DNA of 64,000 bases from Argyresthia goedartella. Taxonomy: Eukaryota > Arthropoda > Insecta > Lepidoptera > Argyresthiidae. The notes under the pieces were generated by a model, which was not told the DNA's origin, did no database searches, and saw only the letters and a program-made list of their open reading frames with translations. Where the stretch lies: assembly GCA_949825045.1 (NCBI GenBank), contig OX463812.1, forward strand, positions 4,634,661 to 4,698,660, read 5' to 3'. Positions 21,147 to 32,544 of the stretch are shown piece after piece (position 1 is the stretch's first letter; each line of letters opens with the position of its first letter). The translations under genes were made by a program, and so were the position numbers.

Positions 21147-22389
21147 AAATAGAGTATTCTCTTAACCTTATTGAAAGTACAGACTCGGGGCAAGGCAGTA
21201 GAAAAAACGGTCCATAAAGGCATGTTTATAATTTAAAAGTTGACATATTCTATCACTGCGTCTCTGGAGAAAATTATGTGGTTCAAATTGTAGTAGGGAG
21301 TGCTGTTTTAATAATATTGAATACAGTATATACGTCGCAAAATTCATAAACTAACTGTGTAGGATAAAGTCTTAGTCGGATAGTGCACACCTTCAGTACA
21401 GCTCGCTGTAAGAAGGGCAAATGTCTCGGGGTCAATGCAGTAGTGCGACACTAATTTCTGACCACCTACTGATGGTTTCGTTGCATTTGTGATGGTGAAA
21501 GCAATGTATTTCGTCTTATCATGTTTGAAAATTCAAAACCTTTAACGGGAATATGGCTGGGGTTAGGCATGCAGAAAATCTCATTGGTTTTTAACTTTAT
21601 TTTTTACCAAGCCGCGAAGTCAAATATTTGGTCGGCATATAATGGGTATTTTTTCAGAGGTATAATTAAAAATGAAATAAAACACGTTAAAATAAATTTA
21701 ATTATCATGGTTTTATTTAAAAAATATTCTTATGCTATTAGTAAACATGATTTAGGGCATATGGGCACCACGACTGGCTCGAATGAAGCGTAATCGGGAC
21801 TGCCAATTTACGACCACTTTTTCGAGCAACTGGGGAAAATATCGGCAATAACACGGTTAATCATTTAGAGACACTCGGGCTATCGATAAAAATCAAATTT
21901 ATCAAAATTGGTTGAGCCGTTGAGCTGTTACGAGGGAACACAGGAATATACATACATCCATATATACATACATACAGGTCAAAAGCATTACCCTCCTATT
22001 TTTCGCTTTCGCTACAGTCGGGGGAAAATGATTTTACCCGAGAAAGAACACATTAGGGATTAGTTATCCCAGATGCTATCGTGTGTTCTTTCTTGTACCA
22101 TAATAGTACATTATTGTACAAGTGCGTAATGTTGGTGATTACCGCTGAGGCGCCATTGAGACCCGAGCCGTTAGGTAAGGGTCTTAAGAGAGCCGAGGAC
22201 CGTAATCATCAATACACACGTGTGTCATACAACGTTTTTCAACACACTTGTGAAGAAAATAATACTAAAAAATCATTTTATTAAGTAGATAAAAAAATAT
22301 ATTTAGAGAAACAATTAGTTAATGTGCTTGTGCAGTTTGTAAAATTATAATTAACTGTTTTGGCGTAGCGGTCTCATCAGATACAGTTA
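21147..22389. other. unassigned intron sequence
   Basis: No protein domain. Notable only for AATTGGTTGAGCCGTTGAGC (21908) followed by an ATACAT-rich stretch, which resembles internal boxes of non-autonomous moth repeats, and a 12-bp inverted repeat (AGAAAGAACACA at 22041 with its complement at 22082-22093). Confidence 0.4.
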
Positions 22390-22530
22390 TTATATAATTG
22401 ATAATTTGTAAATATTTATACACTGTACCATACAGTAAAATACACTGAACTAATTTTAAGTATGATAAATGGCATCACCTATACTGTAAACGTGTATTTT
22501 AGCAAATAAATGATTTGATTTGATTTGTTA
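22390..22530 (+). mobile_element. LINE 3' end with (GATTT)n tail
   Basis: AT-rich 3' UTR ending AGCAAATAAATGATTTGATT, a plus-strand LINE tail that abuts the C-terminus of the Crypton open frame. No coding sequence is left. Confidence 0.6.
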
Positions 22531-24269
22531 GATTATTTACTGAAATACTTTCATGTTCTATTGTTGTTTGAGATGGTTCATTATTCGTGTAGGTAGGAGA
22601 AATCCAATCATTGGATGTAATTGGTGTTTCGCCAGTAGGACGCGCCTCAGAATCAAGTCTAATTCGTTTTGTGATTTTTGCAAAATTTTCTGTCTTGTTT
22701 TGTATGAAATCTTCTACGTATGATTCTGCTACATTGTAAGATCGCCATCCACCATGTCGCTTCAAAGTCATTATATCAGCTCCTGAATTAGCTAGCAATG
22801 TAGCTGAAGTTCTTCTGAAACTATGTCCAGTGTAGCTCTCAGCATCTGCTAAATCTAAAAACTTAGCTATTTCTTAAGGCATAGAATAAATTTTGTTTAT
22901 ACCTATAGGCTGACAGGTATATTTACTATTCTCGTAATTTAGAAAAATCAAAATCAAAATCAAAAATCATTTATTTCCATAGGATGTTGTTACATCACTT
23001 AGATCCGTCATTACATTTTTTTGGGTGAGTTCACTAACCCAATGGCGGAATCTGTGGAGAAGAGCTCACCGAAGAAACTCCACAGTCGTCGTATCTTTTG
23101 CGTTTCCTTTTTTAAATAAAATATTGTCAAATTACAAAATGAATGCTAATTATATATCGAAACAGCCTGTTACTCAAACAATCTATTCCCATGGACATCT
23201 GTCCTCTAAGTAATCAGATATCCTGTAGTAACCTTTTTTATACAATTTCTGTTTTATTATTATTTTAAACTTGTCTAAAGGTAAGTTTTTAATATCAGTA
23301 GGGACCTTATTGTAATAGCGTATACAATTGCCTTTAAAAGAATTACTAATTTTATGTAGTCGGCTTACATAAGCAACCAACTTGTCTTTATTTCTAGTAT
23401 TAAAATTGTGTATATCACTGTACTTCTGAAAATTAGTTATATTTCTTTTTACATACACAAGATTGTCGTAGATATATTGAGACACAAATGTCAGAATATT
23501 GATTTCTTTTGTCAGAATATTGATTTCTTTAACGAACTTTTAGAAACGGTCATTTTTATCTTTTGGTGAACGGAAACTTTCATACTTCTGAACAATTTCA
23601 TAGAATTAACGGTGTGTGATGAACTGATGAATGACCTCGGTATTTTATTTTTCGTGATAGGTATCTTCACTAAAAGCTGGCCTTGGTTCTCTAAGTCTTT
23701 TACTATTTGTTAATTCTTGTATCCTACGTGCACCAGTTACACCAAATATTAAAGTAACCTGAAAAAAAGAAACAACAATTAAATTCAACATACAACACAG
23801 GCTGAAGTCGCGTAGATATTTAAAATTAATTTAACTAACCTTTGTAGCCAGATATTGATTATCTGGAGCATCTTTTATAAATTCTTCAATATCGTAAGGC
23901 GATAAAACCTTTAATTTCTTGATTCTCAATCCATCGGATAGTCTTTTTAGATAAGCTGACAAATTAGAGTATGTTTTTAATTCCACTCCATTCTTTGTTC
24001 GGACGGTACTTTTTAACATAGAATTTAAACACCACAAAGAGCTAGGTTTGTACTTAAAAATATATTTTTTTATACGCCATGAACACATTTTCCGAAAGAG
24101 ACTGCTTATTCTTGTTATTTTGCCATCGAATGAAATTTTGGTACGCTAATAGATATTTGTCCTTGGCGTTTTCAGGAAGTTTCCATAACGCTAAGCGTCC
24201 AATATAACATCTTATATTGGACGATGCACAAAATAAATAATTTTCTTCATAACTAGTACCCGTAGACAT
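22529..24269 (-). pseudogene. Crypton-type tyrosine recombinase, split by a LINE
   Basis: Read on the minus strand: an N-terminal helical part (YLLAYQNFIRWQ, then SLWCLNSMLKSTVR, YLKRLSDGLR, YDIEEFI), then VTLIFGVTGARRIQEL with the first catalytic Arg. After a LINE insertion it continues with SYTGHSFRRTSATLLANSGA (the H-x-x-R box) and LKRHGGWRSYNVAESYVED (second His/Trp and the presumed nucleophile Tyr). An 81-bp GT-AG intron (23759-23839) separates two parts in phase 0. Lesions: a 1-bp frameshift in an A-run near 24070, an internal stop near 22877, and the LINE. Insect Cryptons encode such a single recombinase. No terminal repeats are expected for the class. Confidence 0.8.
22946..23525 (-). 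mobile_element. 5'-truncated Jockey-like LINE inserted in the Crypton
   Basis: The minus strand carries the RT C-terminus (INILTFVSQYIYDNLVYVKR, NSFKGNCIRYYN, KKGYYRISDYLED), a 3' UTR and a tail of ATCAAA units (22946-22968). The 5' end shows a duplicated 20-base segment (GTCAGAATATTGATTTCTTT near 23490 and 23510). The family is the same as the tail at 6249 and related to J1. Confidence 0.85.
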
Positions 24270-24289
24270 TTTAATTAATATATAACTAT

Positions 24290-25960
24290 AATTGCTACAG
24301 TGAAAACGAGTTATGATTTTTTTTTTCGCAATGGCGGCAAAAAATAATCAGTTTTCCTATGCCTGATCGGCCATAAACTAAAAGAATGGGGTTTATTTTT
24401 TTTGGCTTTTCGCGGATAGCTCCAAAATATTTATAGCTGTTCTACAATAAGTCATGAGAAACTTGCCATAGTCTTGTCAATATAAACGGACGTTTTTCTA
24501 AGCCATCTCAGGTTTGCAGACTAATATCATCCTGTTCTGTAAATTTCCACTATAGCTAAACAAGATTATAAACGACCAATCTACATCATTCAAGTAAATA
24601 GCTGGATTAGAATGAACCTTCAAAAAACGAAAGTCATGCATGCCATACCCACACACGATCACTATCCTGGTAAACAACATTCTATTTGAGTGTTTATAGA
24701 AATACGTACATCAAGGCAAACATATATCTTTTAACAAAGAAAGAAATAAGGAAGAACTAGACCAGAGAGTGGCAGTTACCTGGAAGAAGTTTTTAAATCA
24801 GAGTCCCCTCTGACTACCAAGAAGATTATTACGGTTTCTGAAAGCTGCCGCTTTTGTAATATTTTTTATATAATTGTATACCCAGTCGTCATAATCTGTC
24901 ATTTGAAATTGGATCCACGCTTCAAATTATTATTTGCTTTAGTTGGATTTTATGGAATCTTTTGAGGCATTCTTTTAAAGATTTGAACGAGCTCGAACGC
25001 AGTTTTATGGGGTGATAATTCATATTTAATACACCTGAAGTCATTCCTGATAAAAATGCAAAGGTGCTTTCAAGACACAAAATTGGTTCTTGAGGTTTCT
25101 AGATAGAAAATCGATGACTGTGAGTTTGATGTCATCATGTCCCACATCCAGTAGCTTTCTGGCTAAAACTAGAAGCATTAAATGCCACTTAAGTGTACTA
25201 GCAAGACCGCGTTCTTAAAGTTTATTCGAGTTTAGTGTTAATTGGCCCAAGGCGCACTAATTAAAATGTGGGTCAATAATATTCTATGAATAACATTCAA
25301 AAATCCGTATAAAGGAGGTGTCTAAAAAACCAGACCCGGCGCAAGCAATTGTTTAATAACTGGTATAGTAAAAAGAAGATTTTTTCTTCTACCGCAAATA
25401 GTTACGAACCTCCGATTTCGTACGCGGCTAAAGGGGCAAAAAATATCTCAAAATTAAGGGTATAGATGGTTTATTATTTCCAAAAATCATAAGCCTTAAA
25501 AAAGGATTGATTTTTTTTGTATGGAGAGTGTACTAGATGCCAACCGCCACTTTGTTCTTTTGTCAAAATGGCGGCCACGCATAAAACCTTCGTAAATCGA
25601 TAGTCCATATTAACACAAATATAAAGCATAGAATCACAAAATCTCCTAAAATGTCACATTTCCGAGTTATATGCTATCAAAATGTACAAATGGCGACAAA
25701 TTTTTATTTTATTTTTTATTTTTATTGCAGTATGTTTATAAAAATACTTTAATACATCCTCAATATACTCATTACCTCTAGTTGAATAAAGACAACGTTA
25801 AAAACTACACTATGGTAGTTTGTCTAAACTGAAATACCGAGCTACACTTTAATTAAAATCTTGTGGTAATGTATGTGTGATTCGATTCAGTGGTGAGGCG
25901 GGTTATTTTAAACTAGACAAGTTCTTCTGATATTAATTGCGTCGTCGTACCCGCTAGCCA
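24290..25960. other. unassigned intron sequence, about 1.7 kb
   Basis: AT-rich; no readable domain on either strand. A motif AAAATGGCGGCCACG (about 25566) interrupts an otherwise featureless stretch. Confidence 0.5.
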
Positions 25961-25964
25961 TAAT

Positions 25965-27730
25965 AAAAAGGAACCATCCAGAACACAAGAAACTATTTAA
26001 TTTCACACTCATAGGACCAGCTAAATCGATCGACCAGATAAAAAGATAACTTTCTTGCGGCTGCAATAAAGTTCATTAAAGCTAACCCGAACAGCAAACT
26101 TAACACCTCTCACATCGGCATGGCAGAAGAAACCACCTCCATCTTCGTGGTTGAACACCTATCACCTGCTAACAGAGCTCTCCACGCCACAGCCAGGCAA
26201 AAGAGCAAGGAATTGGGCTACAAATTTGTGTGGGTAAGAAACGGGCAAATCTTCATGCGCCAAACGACTGACTCTGCCTACATTCTTGTTAAGGATATGG
26301 ACACTCTTAAGAAGCTAACCTAGTTTTTAATTTTTAATTATTTTCGAATAACTCTAGCAAAGTATCAATTTCTAATAATCACTGAGCTAATAATATACTA
26401 CCAAAATAATCGCGGACTAAGGTCCAAAACTAATAACTTTTTTATAAACTTATCTTGCTGTAGTTACGATATTATAGTACTAACAGAGACGTGGCTTAAC
26501 GATAGCGTTCTCAGCAATGAACTGTTTGATAATAGATACGTTGTTTACAGAAGAGATAGAGACCTTATTACTAGCAACAAATCAGATGGCGGAGGAGTTT
26601 TAATAGCGGTATCCAAAAACTTAGAGCCCAAGCGGATGACAGATTGGGACAGCGCTTGTGAAGATCCTTGTGTTACTATAAACGTACCCGTCCGACACTG
26701 TCCGACAAATAGCGCTATGTGTCATCTATCTTCCACCACCTGTGAAAAAACCGATATTAAAATCCTTCTTAGCCAATTGTAACCGCATCTCAGAACTTCA
26801 CAACCTCAAAACATGCATTATAGGGGACTTCAACCTTAGTAGCATCGAATAGGCCACAACCGAAACTCATAGAGGAAGATCAAGCATCAATGTCGTACAA
26901 CGAGAACCTCCTAACAGACTTTATGTCCCTGAACGACTTTGCTCAGAAAAATAATATCCGCAATATAAACGGTAAAGTTCTAGATTTAGTTATCACAGAT
27001 GTAGAGCGTTGCGTTGTTACCTCTGCGAGCGATGTTCTCTCAAGTGTAGACACTCTACATCCACCTCTTGAAATATGTATATAATAATAATAATAATAAT
27101 AATAATCCTTGGATACTATTTACTGACAGTGATCTAGCCCCAAACTAGGATTACCTGTGTCTTGGGTACTGGAAAATGATACACATACTTATATAGTTAA
27201 ATATTATACTTAGATGGATAAACAACCATATCCACTGTACAAGCCGAAAACCTTCCATATAGTAATGAGCCTCATCATAATTTCCACAAGGCAGATTACG
27301 GCGCTATTAGTAATTTCCTCAGGAGAGTCAATTAGTGCGAACGGCTCAACCCACAGGTAATGTTAATGATATTCTAACCTCTCTTTATAGTATTCTTGAT
27401 GAAAGTATCCAAAGGTATGTACCATTAATAACACAAAAAACAAAAAAGGCAGGAATCCTAAGACAAAAATCTTATTGTTTTCAGGAATCCTAAGACAAAA
27501 ATCTTATTGTTTAACTGTCTTGGGCGCAGCATCCTAGAGTACGCTAGTATCGTTTGGCGACCACACTATGCATCACACATGTTGCGCCTTGAACGCATCC
27601 AAAAGCGGTTCACCTGGTGTAATGGTCTATAAGAGTCAGTACATTTGATACTTCATTTTGCGTGACAGAGGGCTAGCTTATCGCCGCGCTGTATTGTTAC
27701 ACACATTGAATACAAAAGACGGTTCATTTA
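25965..27730 (+). mobile_element. decayed two-ORF LINE with FP-type ORF1
   Basis: The order matches a Jockey/CR1-type LINE: end of ORF1 (FP domain, to 26323), endonuclease domain (YYQNIRGLRSK near 26410, IIVLTETWLNDS, then LLTDFMSLNDFAQ and VLDLVIT near 26985), the linker (PHHNFHKADYGAI near 27275), and a jump to the RT C-terminus (SILEYASIVWRPHYASHML near 27530). The catalytic RT core is deleted. It carries an internal (TAA)n run at 27084-27105 and a 32-bp direct duplication at 27450-27512. Confidence 0.8.
26120..26323 (+). pseudogene. ORF1 C-terminal FP-type domain
   Basis: 67 codons open to TAG: SIFVVEHLSPANRALHATAR, GYKFVWVRNGQIFMRQ. Reading frame fragments upstream (LFNFTLIGPAKSIDQI near 26000) extend the homology. 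The domain resembles the FP25K-like C-terminal fold used by ORF1 proteins of several insect LINEs, thought to bind RNA. It is only the 3' part of the ORF. Confidence 0.7.
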
Positions 27731-27941
27731 ACGTTTGGGGTTTTGAGTAGCTCAGGGTAAGTAAAGAGGGTAGCCTAGCCATCATCATTAATTTGTGTCC
27801 TGCTATTTTTATTAAATTAAAATTAAATTCAGTGCATTAATGTTATAAATTTTTATTTTAAACAAGGCCTGGACCCTTTACCTACTCTGGGTATTAATAT
27901 TTCTAACACACCTCGAGATTACAATTTAAGCACTACTCACA

Positions 27942-28787
27942 ATGGATCTTTGCACAAAAATCAGTACCAACATGGAGCAGATGGCAAACGACTTCAACAC
28001 CAGGATGTCTCGGTATGAGAAGGAGCTCCGTGAGTGCGCCACTATGTCCACATCTAGCAGCCCACTCAATGTCAACTCCCTGGCCAGCGAGTTTCTCGAG
28101 TTCAAGGCGTTCACGTGGAACTGCCTTAACTTGCTGCGCAGCCAGGTTGACTTGTTGCTTGCTGGACAGGACAGGCTGGAGACTGCTTCACGTAGAAAGG
28201 TGCTCCTTCTCCATGGAGTCCCCGAAGATGAGAAGGAACAGGTGAATGATGTGGCTCAAAGGATACTATCCGACCAAATAAAAGTGTCCCCTGAGTGCAT
28301 CGCAAGCGCTTCAATTGTTCATCGTCTTGGACCCAAGAAGCCAGCCAAAACGCGCCCAATTCTGGTGAGATTCTCCACACTCGGTGCACGTATGGAGGTG
28401 TGGAATGGTAAAACCGCATTGAAGGGCACTGCAACCACCGTTTCAGAGTTCTTGACCAAGTGCAGACACGATGTGTTTCTTACTGCCCGGAAACACTTTG
28501 GTGTGCAGAACTGCTGGACTTCTGGAGGTAAGGTTGTCCTATTGCTTCCTGACAAAAGCAGACAGAAGGTGGAGCGTATGGCGGAGCTTCAGGTATACAC
28601 CAGCAAGTTCCCTCCCTCTGCTCTGCAATCTGGGCAAAAGGTCGCCGCCTCGACTCCAAAACCGGCTGAGCTAGTGCCTGTGGCTGCGCTGGCAGGTTGT
28701 GCGGCACCCGCGGCAAGCAAGCAGCGAGAAATCAGCGCTAGGCGTGCCGCCGCCGGCCAGACGAAGGCAGGAACTAAAAAGAAGTAG
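27942..28787 (+). CDS. LINE family A ORF1 protein
   Basis: An intact 281-residue open frame. The N-terminal half has an amphipathic, coiled-coil-like helix (IEQ/EKEL pattern, residues about 10-80, with EFLEFKAFTWNCLNLLRSQV). The middle has an RRM-like RNA-binding fold signature (RKVLLLHGVPEDE, SASIVHRLGPKK, RPILVRFS), as in L1-type ORF1 proteins. The C-terminus is Ala/Lys-rich and basic (TKAGTKKK). It lacks CCHC zinc knuckles. Expected role: trimeric RNA-binding chaperone of the retrotransposition particle. An alternative start a few codons downstream is possible. Confidence 0.85.
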   Translation: MDLCTKISTNMEQMANDFNTRMSRYEKELRECATMSTSSSPLNVNSLASEFLEFKAFTWNCLNLLRSQVDLLLAGQDRLETASRRKVLLLHGVPEDEKEQVNDVAQRILSDQIKVSPECIASASIVHRLGPKKPAKTRPILVRFSTLGARMEVWNGKTALKGTATTVSEFLTKCRHDVFLTARKHFGVQNCWTSGGKVVLLLPDKSRQKVERMAELQVYTSKFPPSALQSGQKVAASTPKPAELVPVAALAGCAAPAASKQREISARRAAAGQTKAGTKKK

Positions 28788-29257
28788 TGGATTGTTATTG
28801 TGTTGTTGTACTCGTGTGCAGTGCAATCTATGTCGCGTGATTTGGTCGGGTTATTTCCTGTAACTTATTTTTATTTTACGTAAAGGGTAGTTAAGATTCA
28901 CTTTTTAGCTCGCCAAGTCATTTTCGTATGTCATGTCAAGATTGTCAAGTCAAGCATAGTGACATTACGATTTGTGTTCTGTGATCTTATTTTTTTTTTT
29001 TATTGTACGGACGGACAAACAGCCGGATGGAACGGACGGGCAACCGGACGGTACGAACTGTAATCATTTTATGTTCGAATTTAGATTTATTTTGCTGTTT
29101 CTTTATTTTATTTTTTGTTTGTGCTGCCCGCCAACGTCTCATTCTATTGTTATATCGTATTTATTTCCATACTGTACTCATGTAAACCCAGGGTATGGCT
29201 GGGTTCGGGCTTTCTGTTTTTTAGATTGTTGAGAATTTAGATACTTTTAATTTTTTT

Positions 29258-32257
29258 GTGATTTTAGTAGATTTAATTGTATTTATTTTATTATTTATTT
29301 ATTATATGATATTTACTTATATGAATACCTACGACTTTAGTGATAGTTACTTCTCCTGTTCCGATAGTGAAGATTCCGATAGCGTGGGAAGTGGATTGCC
29401 GTCCACGAACGACGTTTTGCCTATTGCCCTCAAACGTGTGTTTTCCAACCTCGGTAGGAACTTCAATGTCGTTCACATAAATGCTCAGAGCATTCATTCC
29501 AGTCATGCCGACCTTATCGACTCCTTCAGCGATCAGAGCATTCATGGTATTCTGATCTCTGAATCATTTCTTAAACCCTCTCTTCCATCTACCTTGTATG
29601 CTCTGCCGGGGTACAGGCTCTATCGGAATGATAGGACAGGTAAGGCTGGTGGCGGTGTTGCTATTTACCTTCGTTCCAACATTTCTTGCAAAATCATCAG
29701 CCACTCACCTAGTCTGTACTCTGGATCCGCTGAACACCTCTTTCTCGAGTTATGCCTGCATCACAATAAGGTCCTTCTGGGTGTCTTCTATAGCCCCTCT
29801 CTACTCATCGACTACTTTGATTCTTTTGAAAGCATTCTTAATGATCTATCTCCTCTTTACAGTGACACAGTTATCCTAGGTGATTTCAATACCTGTTTAC
29901 TTAAAAATGATGTTCGCTCAGCCAAACTCCAGTCTATCATCAGCTCCCTAAATTTAAATATTCTTCCCTTGAGTGCAACTCACTTCCAGCCCCACTGCAC
30001 CCCCTCTCTTCTAGATCTTATGATTGTTTCTAACATATCCAAGGTTGCTACGCATGGCCAACTTAATGCCCCCTTCTCCTTTCACGATTTGATTTATCTC
30101 TCGTTCAAGTTAAGGCCTCCCAAGCGCGCAGCAAAATTCCTGGATATTCGCAGTTTCAAGGGTATGGATCTCAGCTCCCTTAAGTCTGACGCCGCTTCTA
30201 TAGACTGGTCTCCTGTCGTCTGTAGTGAGACCGTTGATGACAAAGTCCAGCATTTCAACTCGATTGTCTTAAGTTTGTTCGACAAACATGCTCCTGTCAA
30301 AAAGGTTAGGGTCAAACATCTCCCTGCGCCTTGGCTTACCGACACCATCAAGGGTCTGATGGCCCAGAGAAACCGTGCCAAATGTAGATATAAGAAGGAT
30401 CCGACGGACGATAATCTCCTTATATACAAACGTCTCCGTAATCGGTGCACCCGTCTTTGTCGAGATGCCAAACGCCGCCACATCTACGAGAGTATCGAGA
30501 GTTACTCTCCTGCACAGGTTTGGAAGTTCCTGAAGACCCTTGGTGTTGGTAAGTCCCAGGACGCAGTTGCCGGTAGTGTCGACCTCAATGGTCTCAACAA
30601 ATTCTTTGCTGTCTCCCCTGTCGTGATGGACCCCTGTGTCAAGGATGCTACCCTTCGTAACTTGCGTACCAGAACGACATCCAGTTGCTTACCTTTCAAC
30701 CTCAGGTCTGTCGGAGTTGGCGCAGTAAAGAAAGCTATTCTAGAAATCTCGTCCAAGGCTGTAGGTGATGACAATATCTGCTCTCAGATGCTATTCAGTG
30801 TACTCGATAATGTTTTACCACCTATAACGCATATAATTAACGCGTCGCTGAGCGAGTACTGCTTCCCAAGCCAGTGGAAAAGAGCATTAGTGAAACCCCT
30901 GCCTAAAACTTCTAACTCGTCCTCCTTCTAAGAGTTCCGTCCCATTTCCATCCTACCAATCCTTTCCAAAGTCCTTGAATCAATTGTCCACTCCCAGCTG
31001 TCCTCGTACCTTTCCTCCATGGATTTACTGAACCCTTTTCAGTCTGGTTTTAGGCCAGGGCATAGCACCACCACCGCACTGCTCAAGGTAACTGACGATA
31101 TCCAACTGGCAATGGATAAGAAGCAGCTCACAGTCCTGACTCTCCTTGACTTTAGCAGCGGCTTCAACTGCGTCGACTTCGATATACTTGTTGAAATCAT
31201 AAAAACACTCAATGTCTCTTCACACTCGGCTCGCTGGTTTGACTCCTACCTGAGAGACCGCCAGCAGCGCATCAAGTCTGAAGAAGTTACTACGGAATGG
31301 TGCAAGCTCTCTACTGGTGTTCCGCAGGGTGGCATCCTTTCTCCTCTTCTTTTCTCAGTTTTCATCCATTCCATCTCGGATGTATTGTCTTCCTCGTATC
31401 ATCTCTATGCAGATGACCTTCAAATTTATCGGCATTTTCCCCTGTGTGATCTGACTTCGACTGTAGAGGCTTTGAATGCTGACCTCGACAACATCAGGAA
31501 ATGGGCTCTTTCGTATGGGCTATTAGTCAACCCGGATAAGTCTCAGGCGATGATACTGGGTACACGGCACTTACTTAATTTGTTGCAGCATAGGTCAGTT
31601 GCTCCCGTGCTTTATGACGGTACCATTGTCAAGTACAGCGAGAAAGCCAAAAATCTTGGGGTTGTTTTTGATACTCTTTTATCCTGGTCGCCCCACGTTT
31701 GTGAGGTCAGCAGACGAGTCTTTGCATCCTTTCATTCCCTTCGGCGTTTGCAGTACTTCTTGCCTAGGCAGACTAAAATCATGCTAGTTCAGACCCTTCT
31801 TCTGCCTTTAATTGACTACGCCGATGTTTGCTGGGCCAGCGCGAACGAAGATCTACTGAACAAACTCGAGCGACTTCAAAATCTCGGGATTCGGTTTATC
31901 TTCGGTCTCCGCAAGTACGATCACGTGTCCCAATATCGCAGGGAATTAGGCTGGCTCCCGATCCGACTTCGTCGTGATATGCACATTCTCACCTTCCTCT
32001 TCAATATTTTGAGAAATCGGCGCTATCCCGCATATCTTCGTGAACATTTTGAGTTTCTTTTCTCTGGGGATAGACTTCGGAGATCTCACACGGTGTCACT
32101 TTTGTCAATTCCTCAGCACAACACTGTTGCTTACGAGCACTCGTTTAGGTTAAGGGCAATACGTTTGTGGAATGCACTTCCTTGCGCTATTAGGGATTGC
32201 ACATCCTTGTTCTCTTTTAAGAAAAAGTTGAAACTGCATCTCCTCTCTTCCGCATAG
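29258..32257 (+). pseudogene. LINE family A ORF2 (endonuclease-reverse transcriptase), one nonsense codon
   Basis: 999 codons open except for TAA at 30929-30931; reading continues in the same frame on both sides. Apurinic-type endonuclease: VVHINAQSIHSSHADL, LISESFL, GGGVAIYLRS, ILGDFNTCLL, SLLDLMIVSN, SFHDLIYLS. Reverse transcriptase: FRPISILPILSKVLES, SGFRPGHSTTTALLK, LLDFSSGFN (first catalytic Asp), GVPQGGILSPLLF, YADDLQIY (catalytic pair) and the C-terminal thumb with IDYADVCWASA. The stop falls just before the FRPISI box, so only the endonuclease half could be made. Otherwise the copy is young-looking. Confidence 0.92.
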
Positions 32258-32544
32258 TGGGTATCTTATAGTATGTATGTGTATCTATGTATTTATTGTA
32301 TTCTATTAATTTATTTTATAGTATGTGTAGGATGTATTGTGATTTATCTGATAGTATATTGACTTTATTTCTTTCTTTTAAATCTTAATTGTACACTAGG
32401 ACTACCTCTCTATAAATATTTTTCCTTTCCTCACAGGTTAGCTGTAAGAAATTTCTTTTTAGAAATAAGCTCACCTTTGCATATTGTTCGTTATATTTTA
32501 TCCATTGTGTTTTCTGTGCAATAAAGAATTATTATTAAGTTGGC

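Larger units (their letters stand above)
27740..32540 (+). mobile_element. nearly intact two-ORF LINE (family A)
   Basis: Contains ORF1 (27942-28787), a 470-bp spacer, ORF2 (29258-32257, one stop) and a 3' UTR ending GTGCAATAAAGAATTATTAT near 32535. The 5' border is not certain (the sequence before 27830 lacks a clear junction). Fragments of the same family lie at 9.5, 11.3, 15.6, 48.2 and 59.9 kb. The clade is probably CR1/Jockey-like by RT and ORF order. It lies inside the large receptor intron in antisense orientation to the gene. Confidence 0.9.

Noticed and set aside
21521..21793. 90-codon plus-strand open frame
   Set aside because: AT-rich composition, no domain, no neighbours supporting an exon.
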